Part shown: positions 27,072-36,170 of the stretch, in pieces | Layout of the letters: every line of letters starts with the position of its first letter | Numbering within the stretch: position 1 is the first letter of the stretch | DNA from: CALFXN01 sp937957815 | GTDB lineage: Bacteria; Synergistota; Synergistia; Synergistales; Aminobacteriaceae | Assembly (NCBI GenBank): GCA_036788195.1 | Contig: DAIQNX010000004.1 | Span: 58,545-122,544 of the forward strand | DNA length: 64,000 bases | Direction: 5' to 3' | Position numbers and translations under genes: made by a program | The notes under the pieces: model-generated | Seen by the model: the letters and a program-made list of their open reading frames with translations, nothing else | The model's database searches: none | Told to the model about the DNA's origin: nothing

Positions 27072-28062
27072 GCTTCGTCTCCCCTTCCTCCGCGCCGACG
27101 GGGCTGTGGCACGCGACCTTCCGTCCAGGAGCGACGACGCGCATCTCCGGGATTTCCTCGAAACACCGCCCGGCCGCAAAACTGCAGCGAGGAGCGAACG
27201 AACACCCCTTCGGCAGATCGAAGAGACTCGGGACCATCCCGGATATCTGCGGCAAGCGCCGAACGCGCGGCCCCGCCATTCTCGGAATCGATCCGAGAAG
27301 TCCTTTCGTGTAGGGGTGATGCGGACGGGCGATCAGTTCCCGCGTCGGAGCCTCCTCGACCATCTTTCCGCAGTACATGACGGCGACCCGGTGGGTCATC
27401 TCCGAAACGACGGCGAGGTCGTGCGTAATGAGGATCAGTGCCGAGCCGGACCTTTTCACGAGCCGCTCCATGAGCGCGAGGATCTGCGCCTGAACGGTCA
27501 CGTCGAGCGCCGTCGTCGGTTCGTCGGCGATGATGAGTCGCGGAGTCGCCGCAAGTGCGATCGCTATGACCACCCGTTGCCGCATTCCTCCGGAGAACTG
27601 GTGCGGATAGCAGTCGAGACGATCCTCCGGGGTCGGGATCCCAACATCGTCGAGAAGTTCGAGCGTACGGGCGCGCCGTCCGGCTGGCGAGAGGGGCGTA
27701 TGCAGGACGAGCATTTCGTCGATCTGACGTCCGATGGTCTGAAGCGGGTTGAGCGATGTCATCGGGTCCTGGAAGACCATCGAGATCTCGCGGCCTCGGA
27801 TCCGGCGCATCTCGTCCTCGCTCTTTTTCAGAAGATCCTCTCCGCGGAACAGGACTTCGCCGCCCGCGATCCTTCCCGGAGGATCGATCAGACCGAGGAT
27901 TGAGAACCCCGTGACGGACTTTCCTCCGCCCGACTCGCCGACGATTCCGAGAATCTCTCCCGTGTCGAGCGTGAAGTCGATGCCGTCGACGGCCTTCACG
28001 GTCCCCCGGAAGAGTTCGAACCAGGTTCTGAGGTTTCTTACTTCCAGCAACGGTCCGGACAT
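27061..28062 (-). CDS. Oligopeptide ABC transporter ATPase, OppD/DppD type
   Basis: A 333-residue ATPase. Walker A GESGGGKSV, Q-loop FQDPMTSLNP, signature QFSGGMRQRVVIAIAL, Walker B LIIADEPTTALD, and a C-terminal CSFAPRCSFAAGRC element. It pairs with the OppF-type protein to drive import. It begins 9 bp after the oppC stop. Confidence 0.93.
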   Translation of the reverse strand: MSGPLLEVRNLRTWFELFRGTVKAVDGIDFTLDTGEILGIVGESGGGKSVTGFSILGLIDPPGRIAGGEVLFRGEDLLKKSEDEMRRIRGREISMVFQDPMTSLNPLQTIGRQIDEMLVLHTPLSPAGRRARTLELLDDVGIPTPEDRLDCYPHQFSGGMRQRVVIAIALAATPRLIIADEPTTALDVTVQAQILALMERLVKRSGSALILITHDLAVVSEMTHRVAVMYCGKMVEEAPTRELIARPHHPYTKGLLGSIPRMAGPRVRRLPQISGMVPSLFDLPKGCSFAPRCSFAAGRCFEEIPEMRVVAPGRKVACHSPVGAEEGETKRAR

Positions 28063-28071
28063 TGGATTCTC

Positions 28072-28956
28072 CTATTTCAGACGCGGATTGAGTTCGTCCC
28101 GGAGAAAATCCCCGAGAAGGTTGATTCCGAAGACCAGAAGCATGATGAACATCCCGGGGAAGACCGAGGACCACCAGAGTCCGCTGAAAAGGACATCGTA
28201 GCCGTTCTTGACCAGCAGACCGAGAGAGGGTTGCGTGACAGGCACCCCGACGCCGAGATAGCTCAGCGTCGCCTCCGTCAGGATCACCGTTCCGACGTGG
28301 ATCGTCGCGATGACGATCAGCGGCGTCAGGATATTGGGGAGGACGTGGCGCAGGATGATCGGAAACGGCGAAAGACCGATGAGTCTGGCCGCATCGACGT
28401 ATTCCCTGTTCCGCTCGACGAGAACCGAGCCCCGGACCGTGCGCGCGTACAGGACCCATCCGACGAGCGTCAGCGCGATAATCAGCTTGCCGAGTCCCCG
28501 TCCGAAGGCCGCCATGATGAATAGGGCGACGAGCATCGCGGGGAAGGAGAGCTGTATATCCACGACGCGCATCAGGAAGCCGTCGAGGCGCCCACCGAAG
28601 TATCCGGCCACGAGCCCCAGAAATGTTCCGATCGCGCACGAGAGCACGACCACGGCAATTCCGATGAACAGGGATATCCGGCTGCCGTAGACGATCGCGC
28701 TCAGAATGTCCCGTCCCTGGTCGTCCGTCCCGAGAACGAACGATCGATCGCCGCCATCCATCCACACTGGGGGTTTGTACGCATCCATGAGGTCCAGGCT
28801 CGCGATATCGTAGGGATTCTGGGGAGTGATCATGGGGCCTATGATAACCGTTATGAGGAAGAAGAGGACAATCGCCAGTCCGATCACGGCGCCGGGGTTC
28901 CGGACGAAATTGTGAAAGAACTCGGTTCTGTAGAAGGTTTTCCGTTTCTCGTCCAT
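28072..28956 (-). CDS. Oligopeptide ABC transporter permease, OppC/DppC type
   Basis: A 294-residue permease with an N-terminal cytoplasmic stretch, a first helix near residue 25 and the OppC landmark FVLGTDDQGRDILSAIVYGS. The EAA-type loop includes EYVDAARLIGLSPFPIILRH. ATG 28956 is chosen; the longer frame to 29385 runs antiphase through oppB. Confidence 0.92.
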   Translation of the reverse strand: MDEKRKTFYRTEFFHNFVRNPGAVIGLAIVLFFLITVIIGPMITPQNPYDIASLDLMDAYKPPVWMDGGDRSFVLGTDDQGRDILSAIVYGSRISLFIGIAVVVLSCAIGTFLGLVAGYFGGRLDGFLMRVVDIQLSFPAMLVALFIMAAFGRGLGKLIIALTLVGWVLYARTVRGSVLVERNREYVDAARLIGLSPFPIILRHVLPNILTPLIVIATIHVGTVILTEATLSYLGVGVPVTQPSLGLLVKNGYDVLFSGLWWSSVFPGMFIMLLVFGINLLGDFLRDELNPRLK

Positions 28957-28961
28957 GGCGA

Positions 28962-29927
28962 TCACCTGAGGTCGACGCGCGGATCGATCATCGTATAGAC
29001 GATATCGACGATGAAGTTGATGGCGACGAACATGGCCGCCACGATCATGAGATACGCGACGATGACCGGCCTGTCGGACGTGTTGATCGAGTCGACGAGG
29101 AGCTTTCCCATCCCGGGCCAGGCAAAGATCGTCTCCGTGACTGTCGCGAAGGCGATCAGGCTGCCCACCTGAAGTCCGAAGACCGTCACGACGGGAACGA
29201 GCGCATTCTTGAGCGCGTGCGAGAACAGCAGGCTCCTCCACGTGACGCCCTTGGCCCGCGCGAACCTGATGAAGTCCTGGCGCATGACCTCCATGATCTG
29301 GGCCCGGATGAGCCGGATCAGCATCGCCAGGGTGCCGAGCGCGAGCGTGAACGCGGGGAGGATGATGTGCTTGAATCCATCCCACGTGAGGAAGGCGAAC
29401 GGGATTCCGAAAAGCGTTCCCGTCGTTCCCCGTCCCGAGGACGGAAGGAAGCCCTTTTCGACCGCGAAGTAGAAGATGAGAAGGATGCCCACCCAGAAGG
29501 ACGGAAGGGAGATTCCGAGAAGGGAGCCTCCCATGATCGCCCTGCTGAGCGCGTTATTCGGGCGTGCGCCGGCGAAGACGCCGCAGGGGAGTGCGATCGC
29601 GAGGGAGATGACGATCGACAGGAAGACCAGTTCGAGCGTCGCGGGCATGCGTTCGACGATCAGCGTCAGTGCGGGACGCTTGAACATGTACGAGACCCCG
29701 AGATTTCCATGCAGGAGATTTCGGAGGAAAACGGCGTACTGATCCCAGAGGGGACGGTCGAGCCCGAGAGCGACACGAGCCTCGGCGATCTGGGCATCCG
29801 TCGCCGTCGGGGGCACGATCATGAGAACGGGGTCTCCGGTGAAGCTCATGACGCAGAAGACGATCACGGAAACCATGAACAGGACCACGAACATCTGGAA
29901 CACGCGTTTGAGAAGATATGTGAGCAT
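28962..29927 (-). CDS. Oligopeptide ABC transporter permease, OppB/DppB type
   Basis: A 321-residue polytopic permease. N-terminal LLKRVFQMFVVLFMVSVIVF helix, LGLDRPLWDQY, and EAA loop DFIRFARAKGVTWRSLLFSH. Start at 29927 with GGAG 9 nt upstream, 26 bp after the M20 gene. Confidence 0.93.
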   Translation of the reverse strand: MLTYLLKRVFQMFVVLFMVSVIVFCVMSFTGDPVLMIVPPTATDAQIAEARVALGLDRPLWDQYAVFLRNLLHGNLGVSYMFKRPALTLIVERMPATLELVFLSIVISLAIALPCGVFAGARPNNALSRAIMGGSLLGISLPSFWVGILLIFYFAVEKGFLPSSGRGTTGTLFGIPFAFLTWDGFKHIILPAFTLALGTLAMLIRLIRAQIMEVMRQDFIRFARAKGVTWRSLLFSHALKNALVPVVTVFGLQVGSLIAFATVTETIFAWPGMGKLLVDSINTSDRPVIVAYLMIVAAMFVAINFIVDIVYTMIDPRVDLR

Positions 29928-29953
29928 TCAGGAGTTCTCCGTTTCCTTCGGCG

Positions 29954-31147
29954 TCAACACTGGTTCGGCCGCACCTTCTCGTCGAATTCCTTCCGCATAC
30001 GCTCGCGGAGCTCTTCGATCGTCAGGACATCCAGCGCCGTCATCGCGAGCCCTTTCGCGCCGAGCAGCACGACATCGTCCGCTCTCGGACTGACCGCGGC
30101 CTTCCGGAAGGAATCGTGGTGCGCGGTGACCTCCCCTTTGCGCGCGATCGCGAGATACTCGTGGATCGCCGGGACGACAAGCGATACGTTGCCGATGTCG
30201 GACGAACCGACCTGAGCCGTGTAGTCGGGATAGTGCATCGTTTCCCCGAGAGTTTCCATGTTCGCCTTGAAAGCTTCGCCGAGCGTCAGGCTCGGGTAGC
30301 GCTCCGCGTAAACGGGGGCGCCCGTGACGGCGCAGCGCGCTCCCGTGAGCATCGCGGCGGCCCCGGCGACGCGTTCGATATCGGCGAAGATCCCGACGAG
30401 CGTCTTTTTTCTGCCGGCCCGTACGGTAAACGAAGCCTTGGCATAGTCCGGGACAACGTTCGACGCCGCCCCTCCGTGCGTGATGATTCCGTTGATCTTG
30501 CTCTCGTTGCTCCACGTGTGGCTCACGGAGTCGATCCCGTTGAACAGCGCGATCAGGGACGTCAGCGCGTTCACGCCGTCCTTCGGGCTCGACGAATGCG
30601 CGGCTTTGCCGAAGAACTCGACGTCGACGCTCTGCGCCGCGAGTCCGTGGCGTGCGATGAGATTGTCGTCCGACGGGTGAATCATCATCGCGCACGTGAT
30701 TCCGTCGAATGCGCCTCCGTCAGCCATAGGGATTTTTCCGCCTCCCGTCTCTTCCGCCGGGGTTCCGATGACGACGATTTCCCCTGGAATGTCGTTCGCC
30801 TCCATGACCCGTGCGAGCGATACGGCCGCTCCCATCGCGATCGAGGCGATTATGTTGTGGCCGCACCCGTGGCCGACGCCTTCGAGGGCGTCGTACTCCG
30901 AAAGGAAGGCGATCTTCACCCCGTTCGGCCGGTTCGAGGGATCCGTAGCCCTGAAAGCCGTCCGCATTCCGAAGAACGGGATCTCGACCGTGAAACCGTG
31001 ACGCTCGAGAAGTTCCTTCTGCCACTGTACAGCTTTATGCTCCTGCCACCCCGTCTCCGGGGTCGAATGAATCCTGTGACTGAGCGCGAGGAGTTCCCCC
31101 CTCATCGCGTCCACGGAATCCTCAATCTGCCGCTTGATCGGTTGCAT
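29954..31147 (-). CDS. M20 family amidohydrolase/peptidase
   Basis: A 397-residue metallopeptidase. Metal ligands are visible in EYDALEGVGHGCGHN and GTPAEETGGG. The family includes aminoacylases, p-aminobenzoyl-glutamate hydrolase and dipeptidases. Being first in the operon with the Opp importer, it probably hydrolyses an imported acylated amino acid or peptide. No signal peptide, so cytoplasmic. GGGAGG lies 8 nt before the ATG. Confidence 0.9.
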   Translation of the reverse strand: MQPIKRQIEDSVDAMRGELLALSHRIHSTPETGWQEHKAVQWQKELLERHGFTVEIPFFGMRTAFRATDPSNRPNGVKIAFLSEYDALEGVGHGCGHNIIASIAMGAAVSLARVMEANDIPGEIVVIGTPAEETGGGKIPMADGGAFDGITCAMMIHPSDDNLIARHGLAAQSVDVEFFGKAAHSSSPKDGVNALTSLIALFNGIDSVSHTWSNESKINGIITHGGAASNVVPDYAKASFTVRAGRKKTLVGIFADIERVAGAAAMLTGARCAVTGAPVYAERYPSLTLGEAFKANMETLGETMHYPDYTAQVGSSDIGNVSLVVPAIHEYLAIARKGEVTAHHDSFRKAAVSPRADDVVLLGAKGLAMTALDVLTIEELRERMRKEFDEKVRPNQC

Positions 31148-31323
31148 TCACGGAGCCTCCCGAATACGAAATCGATCCCCGTGGGTTCGACCGCGCGGAT
31201 CGGCACCCAGCGCGGGGATTGCATGCCTCGGACATGGTACTTCATCTTCCCGCTCCGGTCGAGGGGGAGAACATCCCGGAATACTCCCGAAAACGATTCC
31301 ATCTCCTCGTTCGAGGACATCAC
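31102..31323 (-). CDS. Possible small ORF upstream of and overlapping the M20 gene
   Basis: A 73-codon frame starting near 31323 and overlapping the first 46 bp of the M20 gene. Many codons end in G or C, like real genes here, and the peptide is not obviously low in complexity. Against it, there is no Shine-Dalgarno at the likely start, and the M20 ribosome site lies inside it. I do not recognise the product. It could be a leader peptide or chance. Confidence 0.25.
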   Translation of the reverse strand: MMSSNEEMESFSGVFRDVLPLDRSGKMKYHVRGMQSPRWVPIRAVEPTGIDFVFGRLRECNRSSGRLRIPWTR

Positions 31324-31329
31324 GCTCGA

Positions 31330-31359
31330 TTCTCAGCTACGCGCAAAAAAAGGTATAAT
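31330..31359 (+). promoter_or_regulatory. Promoter of the Synergist-CTERM protein gene
   Basis: TTCTCA (31330-31335), 18-bp spacer, perfect TATAAT (31354-31359), 28 bp before the ATG. Confidence 0.65.
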
Positions 31360-31387
31360 CTGCAAAAAAGAAGGAGGCGGTTCAGCC

Positions 31388-32041
31388 ATGTTTCGACGAC
31401 TGGTTCCAGCCATTGCCCTTCTCTGCTTTCTCTCCACGGAGCGGCCGGCCGGAGCGGCCGCGTACAGGACGAACCTCCGGAATTGCCTTTCCTTCACGGC
31501 GGCCGCGGGCGTGACCGGATTCTACGTGCTCCCGAGGGAAATCCAGGCGGTCGTGCGTACGACGGACGTCCTCGAAGACCTCGTCATCGCCTACTACGAC
31601 TGCGATACGCGCCAGGACGCGTGGCTCGACCCCAACTTCTTCCAGGTCAAAGTACGCGGCGAACCGCGTTTCATGCTCTCCCTGAAGGACGAGCGCGGCT
31701 GGGGGACGATCACGAACCATCTTCTCGCGTCGCTCCGGATCTACGATACGAGCAGGGATATGTTCGTTCACTATCTGAACGCGTGGAGCAGCTGGTCCGT
31801 GAGCGACATCCGTCTCGTCGTCGACGTTCAGGACGGAGGAATCTACGACATGGACGGCGTGGTCAACGGATCCGTTGATGTCGGGCTCGCCGTCGGCGCC
31901 GGGATCGTCGACGACGACGAACCCTCCTGTTCGTCGCTGTTCGGCGGAGGCTGCTCCGCTTCCGGCGGCGTCATGCAACTCTGGGCAGTGTTCGCTCTGG
32001 TGCCTCTTTTCCTTACGCGAGCGGTTTTCCGAAGAGGATGA
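31388..32041 (+). CDS. Secreted protein with Synergist-CTERM sorting tail
   Basis: A 217-residue protein: signal peptide (about 1-23), a beta-rich middle of unknown family, then SLFGGGCSASGG, a hydrophobic stretch and a basic end RAVFRRG. This tripartite tail matches the Synergist-CTERM sorting signal, thought to be processed for surface anchoring. Function of the middle part is unknown. AAGGAGG precedes the ATG. Its last 29 bp overlap the convergent acetyltransferase gene. Confidence 0.8.
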   Translation: MFRRLVPAIALLCFLSTERPAGAAAYRTNLRNCLSFTAAAGVTGFYVLPREIQAVVRTTDVLEDLVIAYYDCDTRQDAWLDPNFFQVKVRGEPRFMLSLKDERGWGTITNHLLASLRIYDTSRDMFVHYLNAWSSWSVSDIRLVVDVQDGGIYDMDGVVNGSVDVGLAVGAGIVDDDEPSCSSLFGGGCSASGGVMQLWAVFALVPLFLTRAVFRRG

Positions 32042-32726
32042 CCATCCCGCGCGACCGGTGGCGGAGTTTGTAGCCGGAATACCCTTCGTCGAGAACTCCG
32101 CGAATCGCCCGGACGTCGTGGAGGGGAACCTCCCGGTGGTTCCGCGTCGACGTCTGCGTCGGCACGTCGAGGTGTTTCGAGAGGACGAACCGCAGGGTAC
32201 CCGCATATTTCCGCTTGAGATCCTCGATGCAGAAGCCGCATTCGAGGACGTTCGCCAGGCTGTAGATGTTCTTCGGAGAGACGGTCGTGTAGAAGATGTT
32301 CCTGTTGTCGGCGTACACGATGGATTCCATGAGGTAATAGGAGATTTGCTGGAGGTTGTTGCCGCGGAAGGAACTGTCGATCACGCAGAAGTCCATGACC
32401 GCGACGCGGTCTTCCATTCCCGGGATTGCGAGATCCCGAACCGCGGGTTCGACCTCGGATGGAGAATAGGACACCGAACGGAAGCACACCATCCTGTCGC
32501 CGTCGAAGAAGGCGAGGGCGCGCCCCTTTCCTCCAAGCGTCTCGCGTATGGAGTTTTCCGCCGAGAAGAGGGACTCGTCGCCGATCTCTTCGGCGATTCT
32601 GCCGTGAAAGGCCGCGGCTTTCGCATGGTCGTCGGGGCCAAGATAGCGGACAGTGCAGGGGACCGTCTCGATGACGCCGGCACGGCGCCGTCGCAGGACG
32701 ATTCGTTCGGACTTGGAATGATGCAC
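32013..32726 (-). CDS. GNAT-like acetyltransferase family protein
   Basis: A 237-residue cytoplasmic protein. The central part VAVMDFCVIDSSFRGNNLQ, followed by a helix and YTTVSPKNIYSLANVLECGF, fits GNAT motif A and the acetyl-CoA binding turn. Substrate unknown. Start GTG 32726 is chosen because GGAGG lies 6 nt upstream; the ATG at 32741 contains this ribosome site and has none of its own. Confidence 0.65.
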   Translation of the reverse strand: MHHSKSERIVLRRRRAGVIETVPCTVRYLGPDDHAKAAAFHGRIAEEIGDESLFSAENSIRETLGGKGRALAFFDGDRMVCFRSVSYSPSEVEPAVRDLAIPGMEDRVAVMDFCVIDSSFRGNNLQQISYYLMESIVYADNRNIFYTTVSPKNIYSLANVLECGFCIEDLKRKYAGTLRFVLSKHLDVPTQTSTRNHREVPLHDVRAIRGVLDEGYSGYKLRHRSRGMVILFGKPLA

Positions 32727-32788
32727 ACGCTTCACCTCCATTTCTGTTCATTATACACGCAGGAGGATTCGGCAATGGGAGCCGCAGC

Positions 32789-33922
32789 GTGAACAGGGTT
32801 TCGGTCTACAGACAGGAAACGTATGAACGTGCGGAAATCCGGGGACGAATCGAGCGGATCATCGCCGATCTCGGAGGGGCGGAACGCTTTTTCCGCCCCG
32901 GGATGCGCGTCCTCCTGAAACCGAACATGCTCGCCGCATCGCGTCCCGACAGGAGGGTCACGACCGACCCTTCCGTCGTCCGGGCCGTCGGGGCCATCCT
33001 GAAGGACCTCGGCGTCCTCTGCTCGATCGGCGACAGCCCGGGTATCGATCCGTTCGCCTCGGTCGCCGCGCAATCCGGCATCGCGGCCGTCGCGGAGGAA
33101 CTCGGGATCCCGTGCGTCGAGCTTTCCGGTTCAGTCCCGTTTCCGACTCCGCGCGGTTCGATCTTTCACGGGCTCGAACTCTCCTCGGCCGTAAGGGAAG
33201 TCGACGCCGTCGTCAATCTCCCGAAGCTCAAGACGCACGGCCAGATGATGCTCACGCTCGGCGTCAAGAACCTCTTCGGGTGCGTCGTCGCGCAACGGAA
33301 GGCCGAATGGCACTATAAGGTCGGGCTCCGGCGCGAAACCTTCGCGTCGCTGCTTCTGGATATCGCGGCGACCGTTCGCCCGGCGATCACGATCCTCGAC
33401 GGCGTCATCGGCATGGAAGGCGGCGGCCCACGGAACGGAACCCCCCGAAGCTTCGGCATCCTCGCGGGAGCGACGGATCCGCTCGCGCTCGACATGGTCC
33501 TGTGTCGGATGCTCGGCTGCCCTCCCGAGGTCTTCCCGCTCGCCCGCGCCGCGAAGGATCGCGGACTCGAAGCAGCCGATCCCGGCATGTGCGAGCTGAC
33601 GGGCGACATCGACGCGACGTTCCGGTTTCGGGATGTCGTCTTTCCGCCGCAGGATTCCCTCCATCTGCTGCCATCCTTCCTCGACGGATTCGGCAAGGGG
33701 GTTCTCGTATCCCGGCCCGTCGCGGTCCGCGGCGCGTGTCGCGGATGCGGCAAATGCGTCATGGCCTGCTCCGCGGGGGCCGTCCGGCTTTCCGCGCGCG
33801 GCCCTGCGTTCGACTACGCGAAGTGCATCCGCTGCTTCTGCTGCCAGGAGATGTGTCCGCACGACGCAATCGCCTTTCGCAAGGGAGCGCTCCTGTCGCT
33901 CATGAAATTCTTCCACCGCTGA
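32789..33922 (+). CDS. DUF362 protein with C-terminal double [4Fe-4S] ferredoxin domain
   Basis: A 377-residue protein. The N-terminal part is a DUF362 domain (LLKPNML, NLPKLKTHGQMMLTLGVKN). The C-terminal part carries CRGCGKCVMACSAGA and CIRCFCCQEMCPHDA, eight cluster-ligand cysteines plus one extra. A redox role is likely; substrate unknown. GTG start with GGGAG 7 nt upstream. Divergent from the acetyltransferase with a 62-bp gap. Confidence 0.85.
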   Translation: MNRVSVYRQETYERAEIRGRIERIIADLGGAERFFRPGMRVLLKPNMLAASRPDRRVTTDPSVVRAVGAILKDLGVLCSIGDSPGIDPFASVAAQSGIAAVAEELGIPCVELSGSVPFPTPRGSIFHGLELSSAVREVDAVVNLPKLKTHGQMMLTLGVKNLFGCVVAQRKAEWHYKVGLRRETFASLLLDIAATVRPAITILDGVIGMEGGGPRNGTPRSFGILAGATDPLALDMVLCRMLGCPPEVFPLARAAKDRGLEAADPGMCELTGDIDATFRFRDVVFPPQDSLHLLPSFLDGFGKGVLVSRPVAVRGACRGCGKCVMACSAGAVRLSARGPAFDYAKCIRCFCCQEMCPHDAIAFRKGALLSLMKFFHR

Positions 33923-33926
33923 AAAG

Positions 33927-33956
33927 AGGGACCGCGCCTACGCGCGGCCCCTCGCG
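33927..33956. terminator. GC-rich hairpin between convergent genes
   Basis: GAGGGACCGCGC (33927-33938), 4-nt loop, GCGCGGCCCCTC (33943-33954), one mismatch, poor U tract. Probably a weak terminator for one or both convergent genes. Confidence 0.5.
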
Positions 33957-33985
33957 TGTCCCTTCGGTTCCCGTCGGCCGGGAGG

Positions 33986-35113
33986 TCAATGCCCCCCGAG
34001 AAAGGCGAGCAACAGCCCCCCGGCAAGTACGGAGCCGATCTGCCCCGATACGTTCGCTGCCACGGCGTGCATCAGCACGAAGTTGTTCATCGACGCCTTC
34101 GCGGCCATCGTCTGGATGACACGGGCCGACATCGGGAACGCCGATATCCCCGCGGCGCCGATCATCGGATTGACCTTCACCCGCAGGAAAAGATTCAGGA
34201 ACTTTGCGGAGAGGACGCCGACGGCCGTATCGAGCACGAACGCGACAAGCCCCATTCCGAGGATCATCAGCGTCGACGGCTGCAGGAACTTTTCCCCGTT
34301 GAGAGTCACCGAGATCGCGAGTCCGAGGAGAATCGTGACGATATTCGCGAGTTCGTTCTGCGCCCCCTTCGCGAGCCGGTCGACGACGCCGCTCTCGCGC
34401 ATCAGGTTGCCGAACATCAGGAAGCCTATGAGTGCGACTGACGCCGGCGCGACGAAACCCGCCGCCAGCGTGACGACGATCGGGAAGAGGATTTTGACGC
34501 GTCGGGAGACGTGACGCTCCGTATACTCCATCCGGACCGCGCGCTCCTTCTGCGTGGTCAGCATCCGGATCACCGGAGGCTGGATCAGCGGCACGAGCGC
34601 CATATAGGAATACGCGGCGACCGAGATCGGTCCGAGAAGATGAGGGGCGAAGCGTGCCGAGACGTAGATGGACGTCGGACCATCGGCGGCCCCGATGATC
34701 CCGATGGACGCCGCCTCCTTGACGTCGAAACCGAGAACGAGCGCAAGCCCCATCGTCAGGAAGATTCCCGCCTGCGCCGTCAGGCCGAACAGAAACGCGA
34801 CCGGATACTGGAAGAGGGGCGTAAAGTCGATCATCGCGCCGACCGCGATGAAGATGAGCAACGGAAAGAGTTCCGTCGCGATTCCGGCCTGGAAGAGAAA
34901 GCTCAGGGCCCCTTCCTGAACGACGCCGTTCACGGTGTGCGTCAGCGCGGCCGTGAACGGAACGTTCACGAGCAGCGCCCCGAACCCCATCGGGAGGAGC
35001 AACGCGGGTTCGTATTCCTTCTCGATCGCGAGCCAGATAAGTCCGAGCCCTACAAGGATCATGACCGCCTGCTTCGCGGTCAACGCCGCGAATGTCTGAA
35101 TCAGGATATCCAT
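33986..35113 (-). CDS. Sodium ion-translocating decarboxylase beta subunit (OadB/GcdB/MmdB family), orphan
   Basis: A 375-residue polytopic membrane protein. Family landmarks are ELFPLLIFIAVGAMIDFTPL, the ion-site motif GIIGAADGPTSIYVS, and the C-terminal NPMIGAAGISAFPMSAR. The beta subunit couples decarboxylation of carboxybiotin to Na+ export. No alpha, gamma or biotin-carrier gene is next to it. ATG 35113 has AAGGGAG 6 nt upstream; the extension to 35155 is rejected. Confidence 0.92.
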   Translation of the reverse strand: MDILIQTFAALTAKQAVMILVGLGLIWLAIEKEYEPALLLPMGFGALLVNVPFTAALTHTVNGVVQEGALSFLFQAGIATELFPLLIFIAVGAMIDFTPLFQYPVAFLFGLTAQAGIFLTMGLALVLGFDVKEAASIGIIGAADGPTSIYVSARFAPHLLGPISVAAYSYMALVPLIQPPVIRMLTTQKERAVRMEYTERHVSRRVKILFPIVVTLAAGFVAPASVALIGFLMFGNLMRESGVVDRLAKGAQNELANIVTILLGLAISVTLNGEKFLQPSTLMILGMGLVAFVLDTAVGVLSAKFLNLFLRVKVNPMIGAAGISAFPMSARVIQTMAAKASMNNFVLMHAVAANVSGQIGSVLAGGLLLAFLGGH

Positions 35114-35163
35114 CAACGACTCCCTTTCTCCGGGTACCCGTCCGCGATAAAACATTCGGAGAC

Positions 35164-35202
35164 GGGAAAAGGGCCTTCGGAGGAATCACCCCCCGAAGGC
35201 CC
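35164..35202 (-). terminator. Terminator after the fibronectin-type protein gene
   Basis: GGGCCTTCGG (35171-35180) pairs with CCGAAGGCCC (35193-35202); minus-strand RNA continues UUUUCCCG. Confidence 0.8.
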
Positions 35203-35235
35203 GCCTGATTGCCGCTTGCGCGCGCCGTTCGAGCC

Positions 35236-36075
35236 CTATTTTCTCAGAAGGAAAAGGACTGGCGCAAGGAGCGCCAGCGACCATGGGACGAAGACGGCTG
35301 CCGAACACCCTTCTGAGGCACCGCCTCGCGGGTCGTCCGATGGATCGTGAGTGACCGTGAATTGCCATACGGGGCCGTTCGTCCGGAGTCCGTAGGAATT
35401 GATCGAGTTGACCTGCCAGTAGTACTTCGTGTTGTTCTGGAGCGACGTCGGGACATACTGGTTGACGCTGATCGAGCCCGCCCTGCCGGACGTGACGACG
35501 GGCATGACCGACGGGCTCGTCCCGAGCCGGACCTCGTAGTACAACTTCACGGACGTATTGCCGCCCTCGATGTTCGGATCCTTGCCCGTCCATGAGAGAA
35601 CCGCGTTCTTCGCGACGTACTGCGCGTTGTCCGCCGGGGACGGCTGTGTGGCGGGATACGGTTCGTACTTGTTGTCCGGGAACGTATCTCCCGTCACGAA
35701 TACCCATGTCGGCCCGTTCGCGACATTCCCGTTCCCGTCGCTCGTGATGATCTTCCAGTAATACGCCGTCAGCGGGAGCAGCTTGAGCGAAGGCGCGTAC
35801 TCGAACGTCGGATTCGTCAGATCCGCCGAGGCGGTGTATATGCTCCCGAGGTACGTCGGCGAGGTCTGATTCGTGCCGAGATAGATCGAATACGTGATGA
35901 CATCGCCGCTGACGGAATCCGACCCCGTCCACTTGAGCGTCGTGTTGCAGACGACCTCGGCGGCTTCGTTCGCGGGCGCAGGACTGCTCGCCGGCCGGAC
36001 CGCCCCCCAGGAAATCGCCGCCGACGCGGCCATAAGCGCGCAACTCAGGATAAAAATGAACAGGTTCCTTTTCAT
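35236..36075 (-). CDS. Secreted fibronectin III-like protein with Synergist-CTERM tail
   Basis: A 279-residue protein: signal peptide ending near ISWGA (about residue 25), then two Fn3-like repeats each with a YYWKI or YYWQV core and a following NGP.W strand, then GGASEGCSAAVF, a hydrophobic segment and LLRK. The tail is the second Synergist-CTERM in the window. Probably a surface protein for binding or adhesion. ATG 36075 has AAGGAGG about 5 nt upstream. Confidence 0.82.
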   Translation of the reverse strand: MKRNLFIFILSCALMAASAAISWGAVRPASSPAPANEAAEVVCNTTLKWTGSDSVSGDVITYSIYLGTNQTSPTYLGSIYTASADLTNPTFEYAPSLKLLPLTAYYWKIITSDGNGNVANGPTWVFVTGDTFPDNKYEPYPATQPSPADNAQYVAKNAVLSWTGKDPNIEGGNTSVKLYYEVRLGTSPSVMPVVTSGRAGSISVNQYVPTSLQNNTKYYWQVNSINSYGLRTNGPVWQFTVTHDPSDDPRGGASEGCSAAVFVPWSLALLAPVLFLLRK

Positions 36076-36170
36076 GCCTGCCTCCTTCGACCATCCGTCC
36101 GTACAGAAAATACGGCGATTTCTCGTGTCAGAATTGTACCCCAACCGGAACGCTCACGCCAGATGATTCT

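Noticed and set aside
28956..29385. N-terminal extension of the OppC permease
   Set aside because: Out of phase through oppB; the normal OppC start is at 28956.
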